Notes: generated by a model from the sequence alone, not told the origin. A stretch of DNA of 64,000 nucleotides from Ariolimax columbianus (GCA_036924085.1 JAVGWX010000002.1:86544204-86608203); one strand, 5' to 3'. Positions 1-11,334 are shown, counted from the stretch's first letter. A program made the numbers and translations.

Positions 1-234
1 AGCTTTTGTGAGGTGACAACACTAGGTCTCATATATTGTGAGGTAACAACAGGTACATACAGTTCCATAATAGATCTTTTATCTGAAGCCTCACCTATTA
101 TGGGATTAGCACAGGTTGGTCTCATCGATTGTGACTTGACGACACGAGAATGCAGTCACATAATACATACTGCCGATGAAGATAAAGTGTAAGAGTATTT
201 TTAATGCTAAGTCTAAAGCATCTTTACATCTTAA

Positions 235-715
235 ACTCGGTAGCCTGCCATCGATCTGCTATGGTAGCGAAACCTGGTCTCTAACAAAAGCAGCAGAGAA
301 CGAACTGAGAACAGCACACGGTTGAAAGACGCCTTCTGGGCATAACTCTCAGACAACAGCGGCAACACGAACTACACAATAGTGACATCCGGAGAATGTC
401 ATATATAAAGGATGTCCTACAGTACGTCAACCACTCGAAACATCCCTGGGCTGGTCATATATCTAGAAGACAAGATGACATATTGAGTACCATAACCACC
501 ATGTGGTACTCGAGCGACAAAATGTGACCTCGGGGACGGACCCCAACTCGCTGTCGAGATTCACTAGAAACTTACAACATTCACGACCCCACAACAGACA
601 GACTACTATCACACTGGACGACACGTGCCCCCGACAGAAACGACTTGATCCTGAGAAGAGACCCGCTCGAAGAACGCGTCGAACTACGAGAACTAAGAAC
701 TAAGGTCTAAACTTT
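235..715 (+). mobile_element. LINE-R fragment, C-terminal end of RTE-like ORF2
   Basis: Conceptual translation across frames gives the post-thumb region of a non-LTR ORF2: a YGSETWSLTK motif near 258-290, a run resembling the KRRLLGITLR block, and a WAGHIS-like block near 450. A GRTPTRCRD-like basic stretch follows near 530-550 and an arginine-rich tail runs to about 700. This order is characteristic of RTE-like invertebrate LINEs. Several frame changes and stops are present, so it is a pseudogene. Only the C-terminal quarter remains; the RT palm is absent. Confidence 0.6.
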
Positions 716-1139
716 ATTTATTCGGGAGACACGTTCTCTTCTTTGCTGGTTTGCCTTCTCTGAATCCAACAGCTAGATACATCAATTCCCATTAATTGAT
801 TGGAGTGCGACACGGGAATCCTGGGTGACAATTCTTTTGTTTGTAACCTGACTTTTTACGAATTGTTTGCTGTGAAAATCAAGCATTTTAATCTTGGTAT
901 CGCTGTGAACGTTCGATCCACGATACAAGGGTAGAGCGAAGAAATACTTTGTTTTTGTTTGACAAGTCTCGGAGTTTCTCCGTTTCTTTACTTATCGTGT
1001 TCATTAAATTGAAATCATAGCTGGTCTTTGTTTGTCTAACTTCGGCACAATCGTTACAGTCTATACAAGGTCCATGTCTGATGACAGGATAGCTAGCAAG
1101 TAACATTCAATCAATCAATTATTCAAAAACCTGACAACT
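716..1139. other. Unassigned interval with one possible GIY-YIG-like remnant
   Basis: No gene was recognised. The minus strand has an open stretch at 888-1106 containing C-I-D-C-N-D-C followed by VRQTK. That spacing loosely recalls the cysteine motif and (Y)IGQTK block before the GIY-YIG endonuclease of Penelope-like elements. The Y-I-G core is not preserved, so this is only a suggestion. Confidence 0.2.
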
Positions 1140-1390
1140 CCTTGCGGAGAATGGGTCGTGAACAAATACACACCAAGTCTTCATATCGTGAGCCATTCGC
1201 TGCTCTAATATTGATATTCAGCTTTCTATTCAACAAGTGTTTTGGTAGTCCTGGTCTATGCATTCCAAAACATAGACTGTCTTGGTTTCCTTAATGCGGG
1301 ACATATCCAGCGCCAGCGCCTCGTTCGAATGTTATGATCCACTGGTATCTGTCGCGTTCTTTTCAACTATTCCCCATTTGTGATCTTAAC
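1140..1390 (-). mobile_element. Small LINE C-terminal fragment
   Basis: On the minus strand a stretch reads approximately RTRRWRWICPALRKPRQ. This resembles the RRWRWxGHxLRKP block that closes many LINE ORF2 proteins. The flanking sequence is degraded and no RT motif is nearby. It is a pseudogene fragment at best. Confidence 0.35.
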
Positions 1391-1399
1391 GTACCATAA

Positions 1400-1740
1400 T
1401 ACAACACGGTTTTCGTCCCGACACTATACTATCAATATCAAAATTGACCTAACATCACTTGGAAAACGACAAATAATAACATCAGAACTGAAATTCCTGC
1501 GAAAAACAATTGAGTATTAAAAGGAGAGATAATATCAGAAACGATCACATCAGGAGAGTTGTGGAAACAACACCAGTAGTAGACTACATCAAATTACAGC
1601 TACTAAAAGGGTTTAGCCATGAAACAAGGTTAACACCACACCTCAAAACACCCCCACCCCCTCCCCCTCTCCCAAGCAAGCAATGCTACTTAGATACAAT
1701 GGATTCAAGGGCGAAATATCCGAGGCGGCGAATGCCACTG
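1400..1740 (+). mobile_element. LINE-R fragment, C-terminal part of ORF2
   Basis: This segment aligns by eye, at nucleotide level, with 57,855-58,205. The shared order is a TSLGKRQIITSEL-like block, then LRKT, then RNDHIRRVVETTPV, then a tract of Cs and the reading FKG. The RNDHIRRV block is characteristic of the region after the thumb in RTE-like LINEs. A stop breaks it near 1516. It is therefore a second copy of the family represented at 57.5-58.2 kb, 3'-terminal part only. Confidence 0.6.
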
Positions 1741-1799
1741 TGCTAGAGGAATACTTCCGGTCTAGCGCCGCGAATGGCCGATGACACGTCAGCTTTGGA

Positions 1800-2170
1800 T
1801 ATCTGTGATATGGGATCAAGATGCTGAGCAGCGCATGAGCTGCAGTGATCAGCGACCCATAGCTGACTGCTAGCGTCTGGGCCAGCGAACTAAAGTTGCC
1901 AAGACCCTTGTACACCTCCACGCGGTGATCCTAGATAACAGGTTGCAGCAGGGCAGACTGGCTAAGGAGAAGGGATCGAAGAGGGAACGCTAACCCGGTA
2001 CTAAAAAAATGCTTGCTAAATTCGGATGTGTTGGACCGAAAGGTACAAATATCGCAGTCAAGCTGTAAACTACGACACAACGCATTCCGTTTTCTGGACT
2101 ACATTTTGCTACTTAAGCTTTTTCAGGGCTTGGTAGCAGGAGATTGAGAGCGAACGAAGCCAAGCCAAGC
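1800..2170 (-). repeat. Family A non-autonomous repeat, reverse copy with a single 31-bp monomer
   Basis: Read on the minus strand from 2170, it has a GGCTTGGCTTCGTTCG leader, then one monomer of the 31-bp minisatellite (CTACCAAGCCCTG core). The Family A body follows, including GCGATATTTGCACCTTTCGG, GGATCACCGCGTGGAGGTGT and GACGCTAGCAGTCAGC. The same body lies immediately 3' of the giant array at 30.07 kb and again at 59.2 kb. No ORF is conserved between the copies. It is probably a non-autonomous mobile repeat. Confidence 0.8.
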
Positions 2171-2954
2171 CATATCTGTGATATTTCATCTCGAACGAAT
2201 TTAAGAAGTGTTTTATCATCGGAATACTACATGAGGACCGTACTGGAACTGATATATGTGAAATAGGATACACCTATTTGATAATGTGCCGTTTTCTAGT
2301 TGTGGTCGATCTCTAGGCCTATCGTCCCTTATTCCAGACAACGCGTGAGCGTAAAATCGCTGAGTCTTGCAGCGGAAATGCACACGTACTCTCGAAGCAG
2401 CTTGCAAACATTTAGAACGGACGTCTTGCCTACCTCGGAGTCCTTATCAGGGAGGGACCAAAACATACATACGGAAAGAAAAGGTGCAGGAGAGGTGGTA
2501 AAAAAAAAAGTAGGAAGCCAAGGACAGGGAAAGCTTTTTTCGATTTTCCCTTTCCTGCCCAAGCCCAGCCAGCTAAGCAGGAAACTCGTCATCAGGCTAC
2601 CACGACAGCAAATGTGCTGAACGGTGTGGACCACACAGAACACGGTCAGGCACTTGAGCAGCCGGGATAATCCACTGCACCTGTGTTCATATCCAGTCGT
2701 CCTGACCTGTCTTGCTACTGGTTAAAGTTGTACTCGGGCGGGAGAGTGAGGTCGACGAACTGCGAAACCCGTCCTCCCTTAAATCAAATTCATTGCGCAA
2801 GTCATTCTCTTTTCATTTATCCAGTACTAACACTGTTGAGCACTGTGACGACGGGCGAGAGGCGAAGCAGAGCATGTATGTCCACTGACAAGTTAAACTA
2901 CAGTCAAACAGCTGCGTCAGTTGCAGGACTCCTGGCTGAGCAATAAAGCGGTTG
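2171..2954. other. Unassigned interval
   Basis: Short overlapping open frames exist on both strands, but none shows a recognisable domain. Around 2,570-2,600 a fragment resembles the AGCTAAGCAGGAAA segment of Family C, too short to call. A purine tract near 2,500-2,530 precedes it. I see no gene here. Confidence 0.5.
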
Positions 2955-3125
2955 AGACACAGGGATTTTCTGACAATCACGATCATGGACTCGCAAAGCG
3001 AACTTTCCAGCCATCTCCGCACCCATCCACAACCTGGAATTACACAATACTCGACTGGAAGGACTGGCTATATGAAAATAGAAAAGGTCCCCATCATTCG
3101 TGATGGATGAACAACATCAGCATGA
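2955..3125 (+). mobile_element. LINE-L fragment, C-terminal zinc-finger end
   Basis: This piece matches 48,915-49,035 closely at nucleotide level (CGAACTTTCCAGCCATCTCC versus the CCAGCCATCTCCGCACTGAC region, and CTGGAAGGACTGGCTA in both). In LINE-L the matching protein segment is a C2H2-like finger ending in a SHLRTHP block. Only about 170 bp of the extreme 3' end is present. It is therefore a heavily truncated LINE copy without coding capacity. Confidence 0.65.
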
Positions 3126-5283
3126 GGTACACAGTCAGACTCGTTCTAGAGATCTCATAATAACATGACGCTGAAAGGCAGAACAGGATAATCGAAAAAA
3201 ATAAGAAGATAGAATCATACAATTTTATCTCTTTGTATTCTGAGCAAGCAACCTGGTATGAAAAAAAGTATGTACATTTTTCGTGTTTCTCTTTAATCCT
3301 ACATGTTTCATAGTTATATAACAAAGCGGATTTTACTTCATAGTTAAAGGATTTTAGTTTTGTTGTAGATTAAATTTCTTCTGATTTGCAAAGGAAATAT
3401 TCATAAAGCTATGAAAGCTCTTCTCACCTACGGTATTCTTAACTGATCATCATTTTCTGTACCTCGAAGCAAGTCTTTCTTGCTACAACGATAAATGGCA
3501 AATGCTACATTCAGAACGAGTGTCTCCCAACACAATTATATCTCTGTAGTTTTGTTTTTTATCAAAAACTGTGTTTTGTTTTTGTGTATTTTCAGACACT
3601 ATTGGCATAGACCTCTTCTTAAGTATGCTTATCTTATTTCACATTTTACTGTGGGTATGGGACATAAGAGATAAGATGGTCAGAAAAGTGGCAAGAAACA
3701 GTCTTTAACAATATCTTGACCTAGTTACGTTTATATTCCAGTGCTACAAGTTGAGTGGGGCGAGGTTCTTTTCAGCGGTGAGGTTTATTTGTTGGAGTTG
3801 TAGGGCATTAGAGCTGGCCCAATTGCTTAATTAACCCTTGACTATCTAGCACCAATGCATTTCGTCCATGTGGATGGGGGGGGGGGGGGGGGGGGAATGA
3901 GAGCGACTTGTCAACCGTTAAGACGACAGTACTCTGACCAAGAGGACGTGCGTTCAAAACCTCAATAAAGCATAGGTTGTTTTTTTTTTCTAACAGAGGT
4001 AAAATAACAATCTAGTTTGTATAGTACGCAGTGTCTGCATTAGTAAGCGGCCTTTATTCCGCAGTCTTATAAATCCTGCAGTATTTCAGCGGTGGTAAAA
4101 AACGTCGTAATTACAGTTTTAGACAGGAAAAAAATGATCGATTCACGAGTTTCTAAGATGCTACTTTCAGTTATGTTGTTCTTCAGACCTGTTGATCTAG
4201 TGCTACAATGGCATTAGCGCAATAGCGTTTTATCGGTGTTGATGCTCCATTTAAACGTCCATGTATATAATCAATTCTCAATTGTATCGATAGTCCCTTA
4301 ATTGTTAGTTTGTATGTTAATCTTTCCTGAGATCCAGTATCAACTTGCAAGATCCTTTATTTATATAATATTCTGTCGTCTTATGTCACGGTGTTCCAAG
4401 TTGTCTTAGCACATATCTTTATACGTTAATCACGTTTTCAATCATCTATGCTTCTTTGTTTTGTTTAGGATTAAAAATAGAATAGGCATGTGAAATGTTT
4501 TTAAATGAAAGAAAAGTACGTATTATGGGGAATAAAAACACAGCAAACAAGAAAAGCTTGGATAAGCTCAGAGATGAAGAGAGACATAACGAATGAAATC
4601 ATAATCAGACAGAATATTTTGGCATTCTAAAAAGTTGGCGATGAAAGTATACCTAAAGAAAACCCAGTGAGCTGACGTGTAAGAGAATGGCAATACAATA
4701 AACTGGAGGACATCATCAGCGATGGATAAGGACAAAAATGCCTGTCAGATTGGGCCATCAGAAAAAATATATTGTAGATGTTGGTAATCCACTGCGACTG
4801 TTTTTAGTAAACTGATATGATCATTTAAATTATTAATTTTGTTTTGTTACGCAAACTTTTAGAATCTGCCCATCAAAACGATCTGGAATCCGTTCTTTAA
4901 AATTAGGATTGGAAGAACAGAATGTATATGTATATATATATATTGTATTTTTGAATATGAACATAGAAAGCAATATAAATCTTAGATTAGCAACCTTGAA
5001 ACCGTCATAAAAATGGAAGTCTTATGCAAGTGTTCGTATCATAATCATGACATAATCATTTACCGCAAAAATATTAGTTACTTCATTTGTTTTTAAACAT
5101 GTTATAAGTTATAATTAGTTCGCAGGGTAATTTTAAGTTCTACTTGTATATTGATGGGTGACGTAGGAAGCCTTAGCCGCTTCTCTTGGACCAGATGCGG
5201 CGGGTCTGAAGTCTTCAACGTATGACATTGAAAAATCGTGTTTACGTCGGCTGTTCGCCTTCCAGTATTTATTTACAACAATC
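3126..5283. other. AT-rich unassigned interval with a G homopolymer
   Basis: About 2.1 kb with no long open frame and no recognisable protein. A homopolymer of 20 G lies at 3876-3895. A degenerate tRNA-like patch follows at about 3897-3962, with a GTTCAAAACC segment resembling a B box, but no cloverleaf can be drawn. The rest is AT-rich sequence with runs of A and T, consistent with non-coding DNA. Confidence 0.55.
3876..3895 (+). repeat. Poly-G homopolymer, 20 bp
   Basis: An uninterrupted run of 20 guanines directly follows TGGAT. Such a run could form a G-quadruplex on the plus strand. It is also a region where assembly length is unreliable. Confidence 0.9.
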
Positions 5284-5700
5284 CAAACTCTTCACAAGCA
5301 ATTTCAGAGCGGAGGCAGAGGCACTGAGGGCTGCGGTACAATCAATGCTGACAGGCGAAAGCAATGAAAGCCAGATAGTCCTATTTACAAATGCACTGGC
5401 CGTAGTCACAGCACTAAAAAGCCATAAAATAACTGAACTTAATGATTTAAGAGCAGTACTCTGTCAACTATGCCAGTTGGTTTCATCCCACTGTAACATC
5501 CAAAGCAACGAGGAGGCAGACACACTGGCAAGAGATGGTGCAAGACTACCACAACCAGATTCTAGTGTGACCTATGAGGAGTCCAAAAGGCTTATTAGGG
5601 CCAGATACATGGCCAAATGGGAAACAGGACATACTGGCTACAAAAAAAAAACGATGGATATTACCAGCTGAACAGAAAGGAGCAGGTCGTGGTCTTCTGA
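5284..5700 (+). pseudogene. LINE-I fragment, RNase H domain, internally deleted
   Basis: The frame contains SNFRAEAEALRAAV, then LFTNALAVVTALKS, then SHCNIQ, EEADTLA and YEESKRLIRARYMAKWE. These match the RNase H region of the LINE-I copy at 12.6-13.0 kb. Twelve or thirteen codons (the block ending in WVP before SHCN) are missing, which removes part of the domain between the third and fourth catalytic acidic residues. The third acidic residue is also changed, TDAL becoming TNAL. Homology begins near 5284 and stops near 5700, before the element's 3' tail. It is a dead internal fragment. Confidence 0.9.
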
Positions 5701-5983
5701 ATGTATGTGTAGGACACTGAGGGAACGATATATGTTCCAGAGTATGTGTATACGCTGATCGATTGAGTGTGTGATGACATGTGAAATCGCGTTAAAAAGA
5801 TTGAATGTGTAATGTCAAGATCACCTGCCTAAAGGGATCTGTGTGTGAGCGAATGCACAGAATACGATCGCGAAGACGAGTTTGTGAGAGTGTGCAGATA
5901 AGGGGAGGGGAGTGTAGTGGATATAACTGGGCTGCATTAGTTGGGGGCAATATTCAAATACTTGTGCTTACAATCTCCGCGGT

Positions 5984-6039
<56 letters not shown>

Positions 6040-6199
6040 GATTACTCAGTTAAGATGTATTTTACTAGTTGTCTGTAATAAACATGTTACCTCCCAATAC
6101 TGAGCTATTGGCTGAGTGTGGTTGTGTTGGCAATGATGTGGATGCATGTAGTAACATTATATAAAACCTAGGCCTCTGCCACAGGTGTAGGTCAATGAG
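5701..6199. other. Unassigned interval containing a TA microsatellite
   Basis: No gene recognised. TG-rich simple DNA leads into a (TA)n tract at about 5986-6033. The short open frame ending in YIYIYIY is a by-product of that tract. Confidence 0.6.
5986..6033. repeat. (TA)n microsatellite
   Basis: About 24 TA dinucleotides, uninterrupted until AATATATG. Confidence 0.95.
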
Positions 6200-6480
6200 A
6201 TTTTCAGTACATTTACACCTTTTAGATGGTCTTACGATAAAAACACCGAGAAAAACATTTATTACGAAATTATGGACTCGGCTAACACCATGGCCTCGAC
6301 ACGTTCATGTTTACCCAGCTCAAAATGGAACCCTGGTTTACTGTTAGGGAAGTCAAGTCGACGAGGAAGGTAACTGGTCACTCCACCCCAGAGAATACAT
6401 TTATATAGTACAATGACATCACTAACACTTCAACCCAGACGGCAGTGCAACTTATAGAAAAACCTTGAACTTTGTTATAG
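6200..6480 (+). repeat. Family D SINE-like repeat, plus-strand copy
   Basis: Shares a central domain with the minus-strand repeat at 18.3-18.6 kb: ACCCAGCTCAAAATGG, then a GGAAGTCAAGTCGACGAGGA-type block, then GGTAACTGG. The end is also shared (ACATCACTAACACTTCA followed by ACGGCAGT). The other copy has a tRNA-like head with A- and B-box-like segments, which makes the family a probable tRNA-derived SINE. In this copy the head is too diverged to draw. Confidence 0.6.
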
Positions 6481-7199
6481 TGTCATGTTCTCTTGTCCCA
6501 TTTTCCAACAATCAATATAGTACATGGACATAGTGATTTAGCGTATCCTAATGGCTGCTAGTTTGAATCCCTCGGACATACGGAAACTAAAGTTATATAA
6601 CGGAATCTCAGAAAACAAATAACATGAAATAAATGTTACACGGTACAATATTAACACACAAAAAACACAATTTAAACACAATATCCACCTTTTGCTGTGT
6701 ATAAATCTCCATAAATTATGTGAATAATATGCAAATCCAATGTTTTTATGTCAATATCTAGTAAGAAAGCTAATTAAATATTCAGTGTACATTGACATTT
6801 AAATTGTGGGCATAAAAATAAGAATACAATTATCACATAGTTGCGAGCAATTTTTATACCCATTTGCAGATCACTCGCAGATTTAATTGGTGCTATTTTT
6901 GTAATGATTAGCGTTCTTGTTTGGAAAATTAGCATGGCCGCTAAGATGACAAATGAAATAATGTATGTCTAATTCATTCTTTAGCTTTGGAGTTTCGCTG
7001 CTTATCTGTTTTTCTTAATTTGTCATCTTGTTTTCAGTTATACACACACGTAGACACTACCTGTTACACATACACACTCACACATCAAATGAACACAATG
7101 CATACATAGAAGGATCCCATACATATTTAAAATACAGTGTAATAATAATATACCCGCCATCGCCCGCATTTATGATGACAACAACAATCAGACATGTTG
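6481..7199. other. AT-rich unassigned interval
   Basis: No recognisable protein, RNA or repeat. It is rich in A and T, with many short stop-interrupted frames. Confidence 0.5.
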
Positions 7200-8090
7200 T
7201 GCTGCACTTCACCGGTGAGTCCGGAGATGGCTGTATAGTTCAATTCTGTCATGGAAACCACTTCCACATATGTGGCATTAAATGTCAGAATTGAACAGTT
7301 GTTTCTTTGCTTCGGAGGCCAGACGTTTCTCAGCAATGGAGGTGCCTCTGGTGGTTCCAGGCCATGCCTTACGGTCCTGTACGAAGAATTCCTATGAGTT
7401 TGCATCGATGTTGAAGCGTGTCAGAAATACTTTGAGGGAGTCTTTGAAGACCTTCTCTAAGGGTATCGACCAGACGCAGGCTATCTTTCAGTTCATCATA
7501 CATTAGTTGTTTCGGGATGCGCTTGTCTGGCATACGCACAACATGGCCGACCCACCTGATCTGGGTCTTCTGCCACAGTGTGGATGCTCGGCCTTTTTGT
7601 CTTCATGAGGATCTCGATGTCTGTTATGGAGGCAGCTTGTATGGAAGTATACACAGTCCACGTCTCACTGACATACATAAGGGTAGAGTGCACTACTGCT
7701 TGGTAGACTTTGGCATGCCTATCAAAGCTAAGCTCCTTCCATTCCAAATGATGTTGCGCAGCCTCCCAAAGGCATCACTGTCCTTGGAGATTGTGTTGCT
7801 TACCTCCAAGTCAATAGTAGTTTACCTGAAAGGAGTGTTGCCAAGGTAAGTGAAGCTGTGTCTGATTTGAGAAGCTCGTCTTGGACTCTGATATCTGAGT
7901 CGGGAAATGCGTCCTTCGAGGCTTCTCGAAACATGACTTCGTTTTTTTTTGGGTATTAATTGTAAAACCGAACATGTCACAGTTTCTAGAGAACGTGTCC
8001 ACATCTGTTTGCATGTCTATTTCTGTGCTAGCAGCGAGGGCACATTCATCAGCAAAAAGCAAATTTGAGATGATTGTTTCCTTCATCCTG
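7200..8090 (-). mobile_element. LINE-L fragment, RT motif C to C-terminal zinc finger
   Basis: Read on the minus strand, 8086-7811 encodes LLFADECALAAST (RT motif C, F-A-D-E instead of F-A-D-D) and FGFTINTQKK, the usual post-catalytic helix. The 7747-7496 stretch continues with the thumb-like AKVYQAVVHSTLMYVSETWTV block. Below 7400 a shifted frame suggests a degenerate C2H2-like finger. The order matches the LINE-L copies at 47.3-50.3 kb. Frameshifts and stops separate the blocks, so this is a 5'-truncated, dead copy. Confidence 0.8.
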
Positions 8091-8102
8091 GAGTGATCTT
8101 GC

Positions 8103-8106
8103 AGTC

Positions 8107-8138
<32 letters not shown>

Positions 8139-8164
8139 ATTGTATGTATGTATGTATGTATGTT
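8103..8164 (+). repeat. (TG)n followed by (TATG)n microsatellite
   Basis: A compound simple repeat. GT dinucleotides run to about 8132, then TGTA tetranucleotides run to about 8164. It directly abuts the upstream (5') end of the minus-strand LINE-L fragment. Confidence 0.9.
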
Positions 8165-8654
8165 TACACTTACAGCAATTTATCGAAAACTACAACTCAT
8201 CCATCGAAGATATCTTTTACAAGGACCTGCAGAGAAAACCGCATGGAATGTCATCATATTTTCTCGTCCATTAATCCAGTGCCCTCAGCAATGCGTACAT
8301 TTATACAATGTAATGGCACCGGATGGCTACACGTGTTGTCGAGGAAGTGGATAACGAGACAATTACTATAACAAGGTTGCCGGAAGCAAGGCGGATAGGT
8401 GTTGAGAGGTCAGGGGAAGCACAAGGAGATTACTTCCAGGTTCACTGCTGTATATATGACCCCACCCCCCTACCGAAGGAGGCCCGTAAGGCGATAATAG
8501 AAGGAGAGACAGTAGGACCCTGAATGGTATTGATTCCATCTAAGCATGGTTGCACGTACAATGATTTACAGAACAGCACATAGGTGTCGCCAGACCACAT
8601 GACAGAAAACCAGATTGATTATTTACGTATAAATAAGAAGCTTCCATTGCCCCC
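8165..8654 (+). other. Unassigned interval with an unrecognised 66-codon open frame
   Basis: The open frame at 8323-8523 has low-complexity-free composition (many Glu, Arg, Val). It contains the segments VVEEVDNETITITRLPEARR and DYFQVHCCIYDPTPLP. I do not recognise a domain. The upstream frames carry a cysteine-rich stretch but no continuous coding region. It may be a fragment of an unrecognised element or a chance frame. Confidence 0.25.
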
Positions 8655-8770
8655 AGTGGTCCACATGGTTTCTTTGTTTTTGACAAGATCAAGAAAAGCA
8701 CCACTGCCCAACAATGTCGAAAGTGGAGACTAACTATATTACATGGCATGACGCTGGAAATGGTTAGGTG
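8655..8770 (+). repeat. Family C repeat, partial copy
   Basis: Contains TTTGACAAGATCAAGAAAAG, then CACCACTGCCC, ACTAACTATATTACATGGCA and GGTTAGGTG. The same order occurs in the longer Family C copies at 18.8, 22.7 and 35.9 kb. It is truncated after about 115 bp. Confidence 0.6.
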
Positions 8771-10524
8771 TTTTTTTTAAAGCAGCATATATTTCGATGG
8801 TCTCACTTTCCAATGTTCTGCAATATCCAGTCACATTCATACCAACAAACACTACGATATTTCTATGCGGTATAAAAATATAGAGTGGTCAATTTGTTTT
8901 ATTCTTTTTTAAACTACAGCAACAATGGGTACTTTATTTTTCCGCTTTGCACATCGAATCTTTAATGACCGTCTTCAGTTACGTTAAGATCTACAGATCA
9001 TAGTCTCGTTAAGGACCGATCTCGTAAAAAGAAGATTAACACGATTTGATAGCAAAATAACTTTTAGATGTACGTATACTTATAGAGAAAAGTCCCCTAC
9101 ATCTCAGTGAATGTTACAATATGTAGTATGGATACGCCTTTGGAAAACGTCGCCCCCATTTAGTGTACCACGTATTACTGTAAAATCTAACATTGTTTTG
9201 TGCATTTGGAAATTATGTAACAAAAACGGATTTATGCATAAACTACGTTTCCTGGAAATTCGTTAAACATGACATCTCGTGGTCGTGGGAAATAGAATAT
9301 TGCTTGCAAAAACAGTGACTGTTATCGGTATTGTAGTTTTTTTTAGAAAATTGAGTGAGAATGTGTTCAACAATTTTGGGACGAACTATAGTAACATAAC
9401 AGTGTCAAATGGTTTGGCCAGGTCAACACATGTATATATATATATATGTGAGAATGTTGGAACAGAGGATTGAGCGTTTATTTTTCCAAGGTTGTGTGGT
9501 GCGTGCTGTGTTGTTGCACGTAATGACCCATCATCCGATTTCTGCACGCATCTTTGTAAAGTCTATTTCTCAAATAGATATGTCTGTTTCAATATTTAGC
9601 TTTGCCACAATGGTCTGTAAGTTTAAGAACATAGGATTATTGTAATAATTATTTCAAAATATATTAAATCGTAAACTATTTATGCTTTCAGTCAATACTA
9701 TTTTGAAATAGAAAGGAAAACAACTCTGAGATGTTGGTAAGAGCAATATTTAAAAACTCAAGAAAGGTGGTCCGAAACAAATTCTATTTTGCCGTGCGTT
9801 GAATAACCAATGAGTCAACAATTCGTTCAAAGCCATCTCTTGCAAATGTAGACGGAAAAAACATTGCTTTTTAAAATTATAAATATCGGAACATTAAACA
9901 CAACTAAAAAACCATTTTTCAAATTACAATAATAATCATATATTTGTCACAAAAAAACACATTTGTGACAACATAATATCACAAATTCCAGCTTTTAATG
10001 TCAGGGACAAATGTTGCCATCTTCATGTCGCAAGGGCAAGTAAAAATTGTATTGCCCTATTAGATTCATTGCTGCACATATATAGAGTTCTATTTCCGTG
10101 CTCTTGTATCGACAAGAAGCTTTTTAAAAGCTCCATTATTGTGGCGTGATACGATGGGCTCGGCTTATGTTAATGACTTTGATTGCCGAAGGCAACGTCT
10201 TCCATCTAGCGACAGGCATACGTGCGATCTGTGTGTTCCCGAAGTCTGGATGCTTGAGTGTTGCGCTTCTAGCTTTCTGCACATAAGCTGAACGAATTCT
10301 CATTTCCATGTCTTCCTGTTTGCTTACTGTTGGTTACTATGTGCCCATGAAACGTTTGTGGCCGAGACGAAGTGTCAATGTGTGACAACAGATCCCTGTT
10401 CGAGAGTGAAGATTGCGGCTGCAATTTCAGCTCTGATGTACAATCTGATACATCATTAACAAGGAGTATAGAGTATATTGAAGGACTCTCAATGAATGAA
10501 TCGTTCGCCGCTGCAGTTGTTGGC
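8771..10524. other. AT-rich unassigned interval
   Basis: About 1.75 kb with no recognisable protein or RNA gene. Short frames at 9279-9645 contain a small TATA tract and no domain. A 10-bp perfect inverted repeat (TTGTCACAAA, 9946-9955, with 9964-9973) could form a small hairpin. Confidence 0.5.
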
Positions 10525-10835
10525 TATTACTAGGGGTGTTCAAGTCAAACCGGAGCCTTTATTTTGTAAGGACAAAACATATTTTCAAAAAGTCAAAATG
10601 CCAATAATTTTGTTTTTATATAATCTTCTGCAAACGTTTATGCTCTGATCGCGGCGTTTATGTTATGCTTGAAAAACGTGAGCGTAGAAAGAGTTGCCAA
10701 TATCTATGAACCAATCCAGGACAGGCTGTTTGACTTCGTCATCAGTGCTGTCTTGTTACCCAACGTGCACTGATCTTCCAAAAATGCAAATGTCCATAAA
10801 AAGTAGTGTTCACCCTACCAAGAGAAAGACTTGCA
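10525..10835 (-). pseudogene. mariner transposase C-terminal remnant with 3' terminal end
   Basis: On the minus strand, near 10,740-10,695, the sequence reads DDEVKQPVLDWF followed by a NSFYA-like block. This corresponds to the C-terminal region of mariner transposases after the catalytic domain. A frame-shifted FHLF-like block lies just upstream. Downstream the plus-strand sequence AGGGGTGTTCAAGTCAAACC at about 10,533-10,552 looks like a mariner terminal inverted repeat. Most of the transposase and the other terminus are missing. This is a different lineage from the mariner copies at 24 and 44 kb. Confidence 0.5.
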
Positions 10836-11321
10836 ACACGATAAAAGTGAATTTTCCGCAACCTGGATATTTACAAGAATGACTGTGGCGGATTGAGAGC
10901 CACCACGGACGGTATAATCACTAAAGGATGTGCGACCTTTTTTAAAAAGTTTAAATCATTCAAATATCTTACATCGGTTGAGTGTCTCATCACAGCATTT
11001 TGTTTGCATTCTTCTGTAAATTTCCGCAGGTTTCAAATCTGCTTTCACAAAGAACTGCATCACAACATGCTATTCCGTGCAAGAACTAACAGTGTTTTCC
11101 GCCATTTGTATTTATTTGTCACGTTGCTGGCCAATGGCAAGTGGACCAATAAGCAGTAATAGGACACACGTTTACTTAATTAATGATAGTAGTTCCAGCA
11201 CGCTATAACCCATTCAGTTAGAACTTAGAAGTTTCTTTTTTTAACGCTCCTCGTATATGAGTTCATGCATCAAACCATTGGATGTGGGTGACGCTAATAA
11301 AATATCTGGCAACTTAACTTC
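10836..11321. other. Unassigned interval
   Basis: Open frames here are short and unrecognised. The interval may include more of the mariner remnant, but no block is clear. It ends at the target site of the LINE-I insertion. Confidence 0.4.
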
Positions 11322-11334
11322 GAATCCGTTCAGC
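11322..11334 (+). repeat. Left target-site duplication of LINE-I copy 1
   Basis: GAATCCGTTCAGC occurs here and again at 13,308-13,320, directly after the (GAA)n tail. The first two bases of the right copy could also belong to the tail, so the duplication is 11-13 bp. Confidence 0.85.

Noticed and set aside
3897..3962. tRNA-like segment after the G homopolymer
   Set aside because: Only a weak B-box-like word is visible; no cloverleaf can be drawn.
9946..9973. Perfect 10-bp inverted repeat (TTGTCACAAA)
   Set aside because: Expected occasionally by chance in AT-rich DNA; no associated gene or terminator function is likely in a eukaryote.
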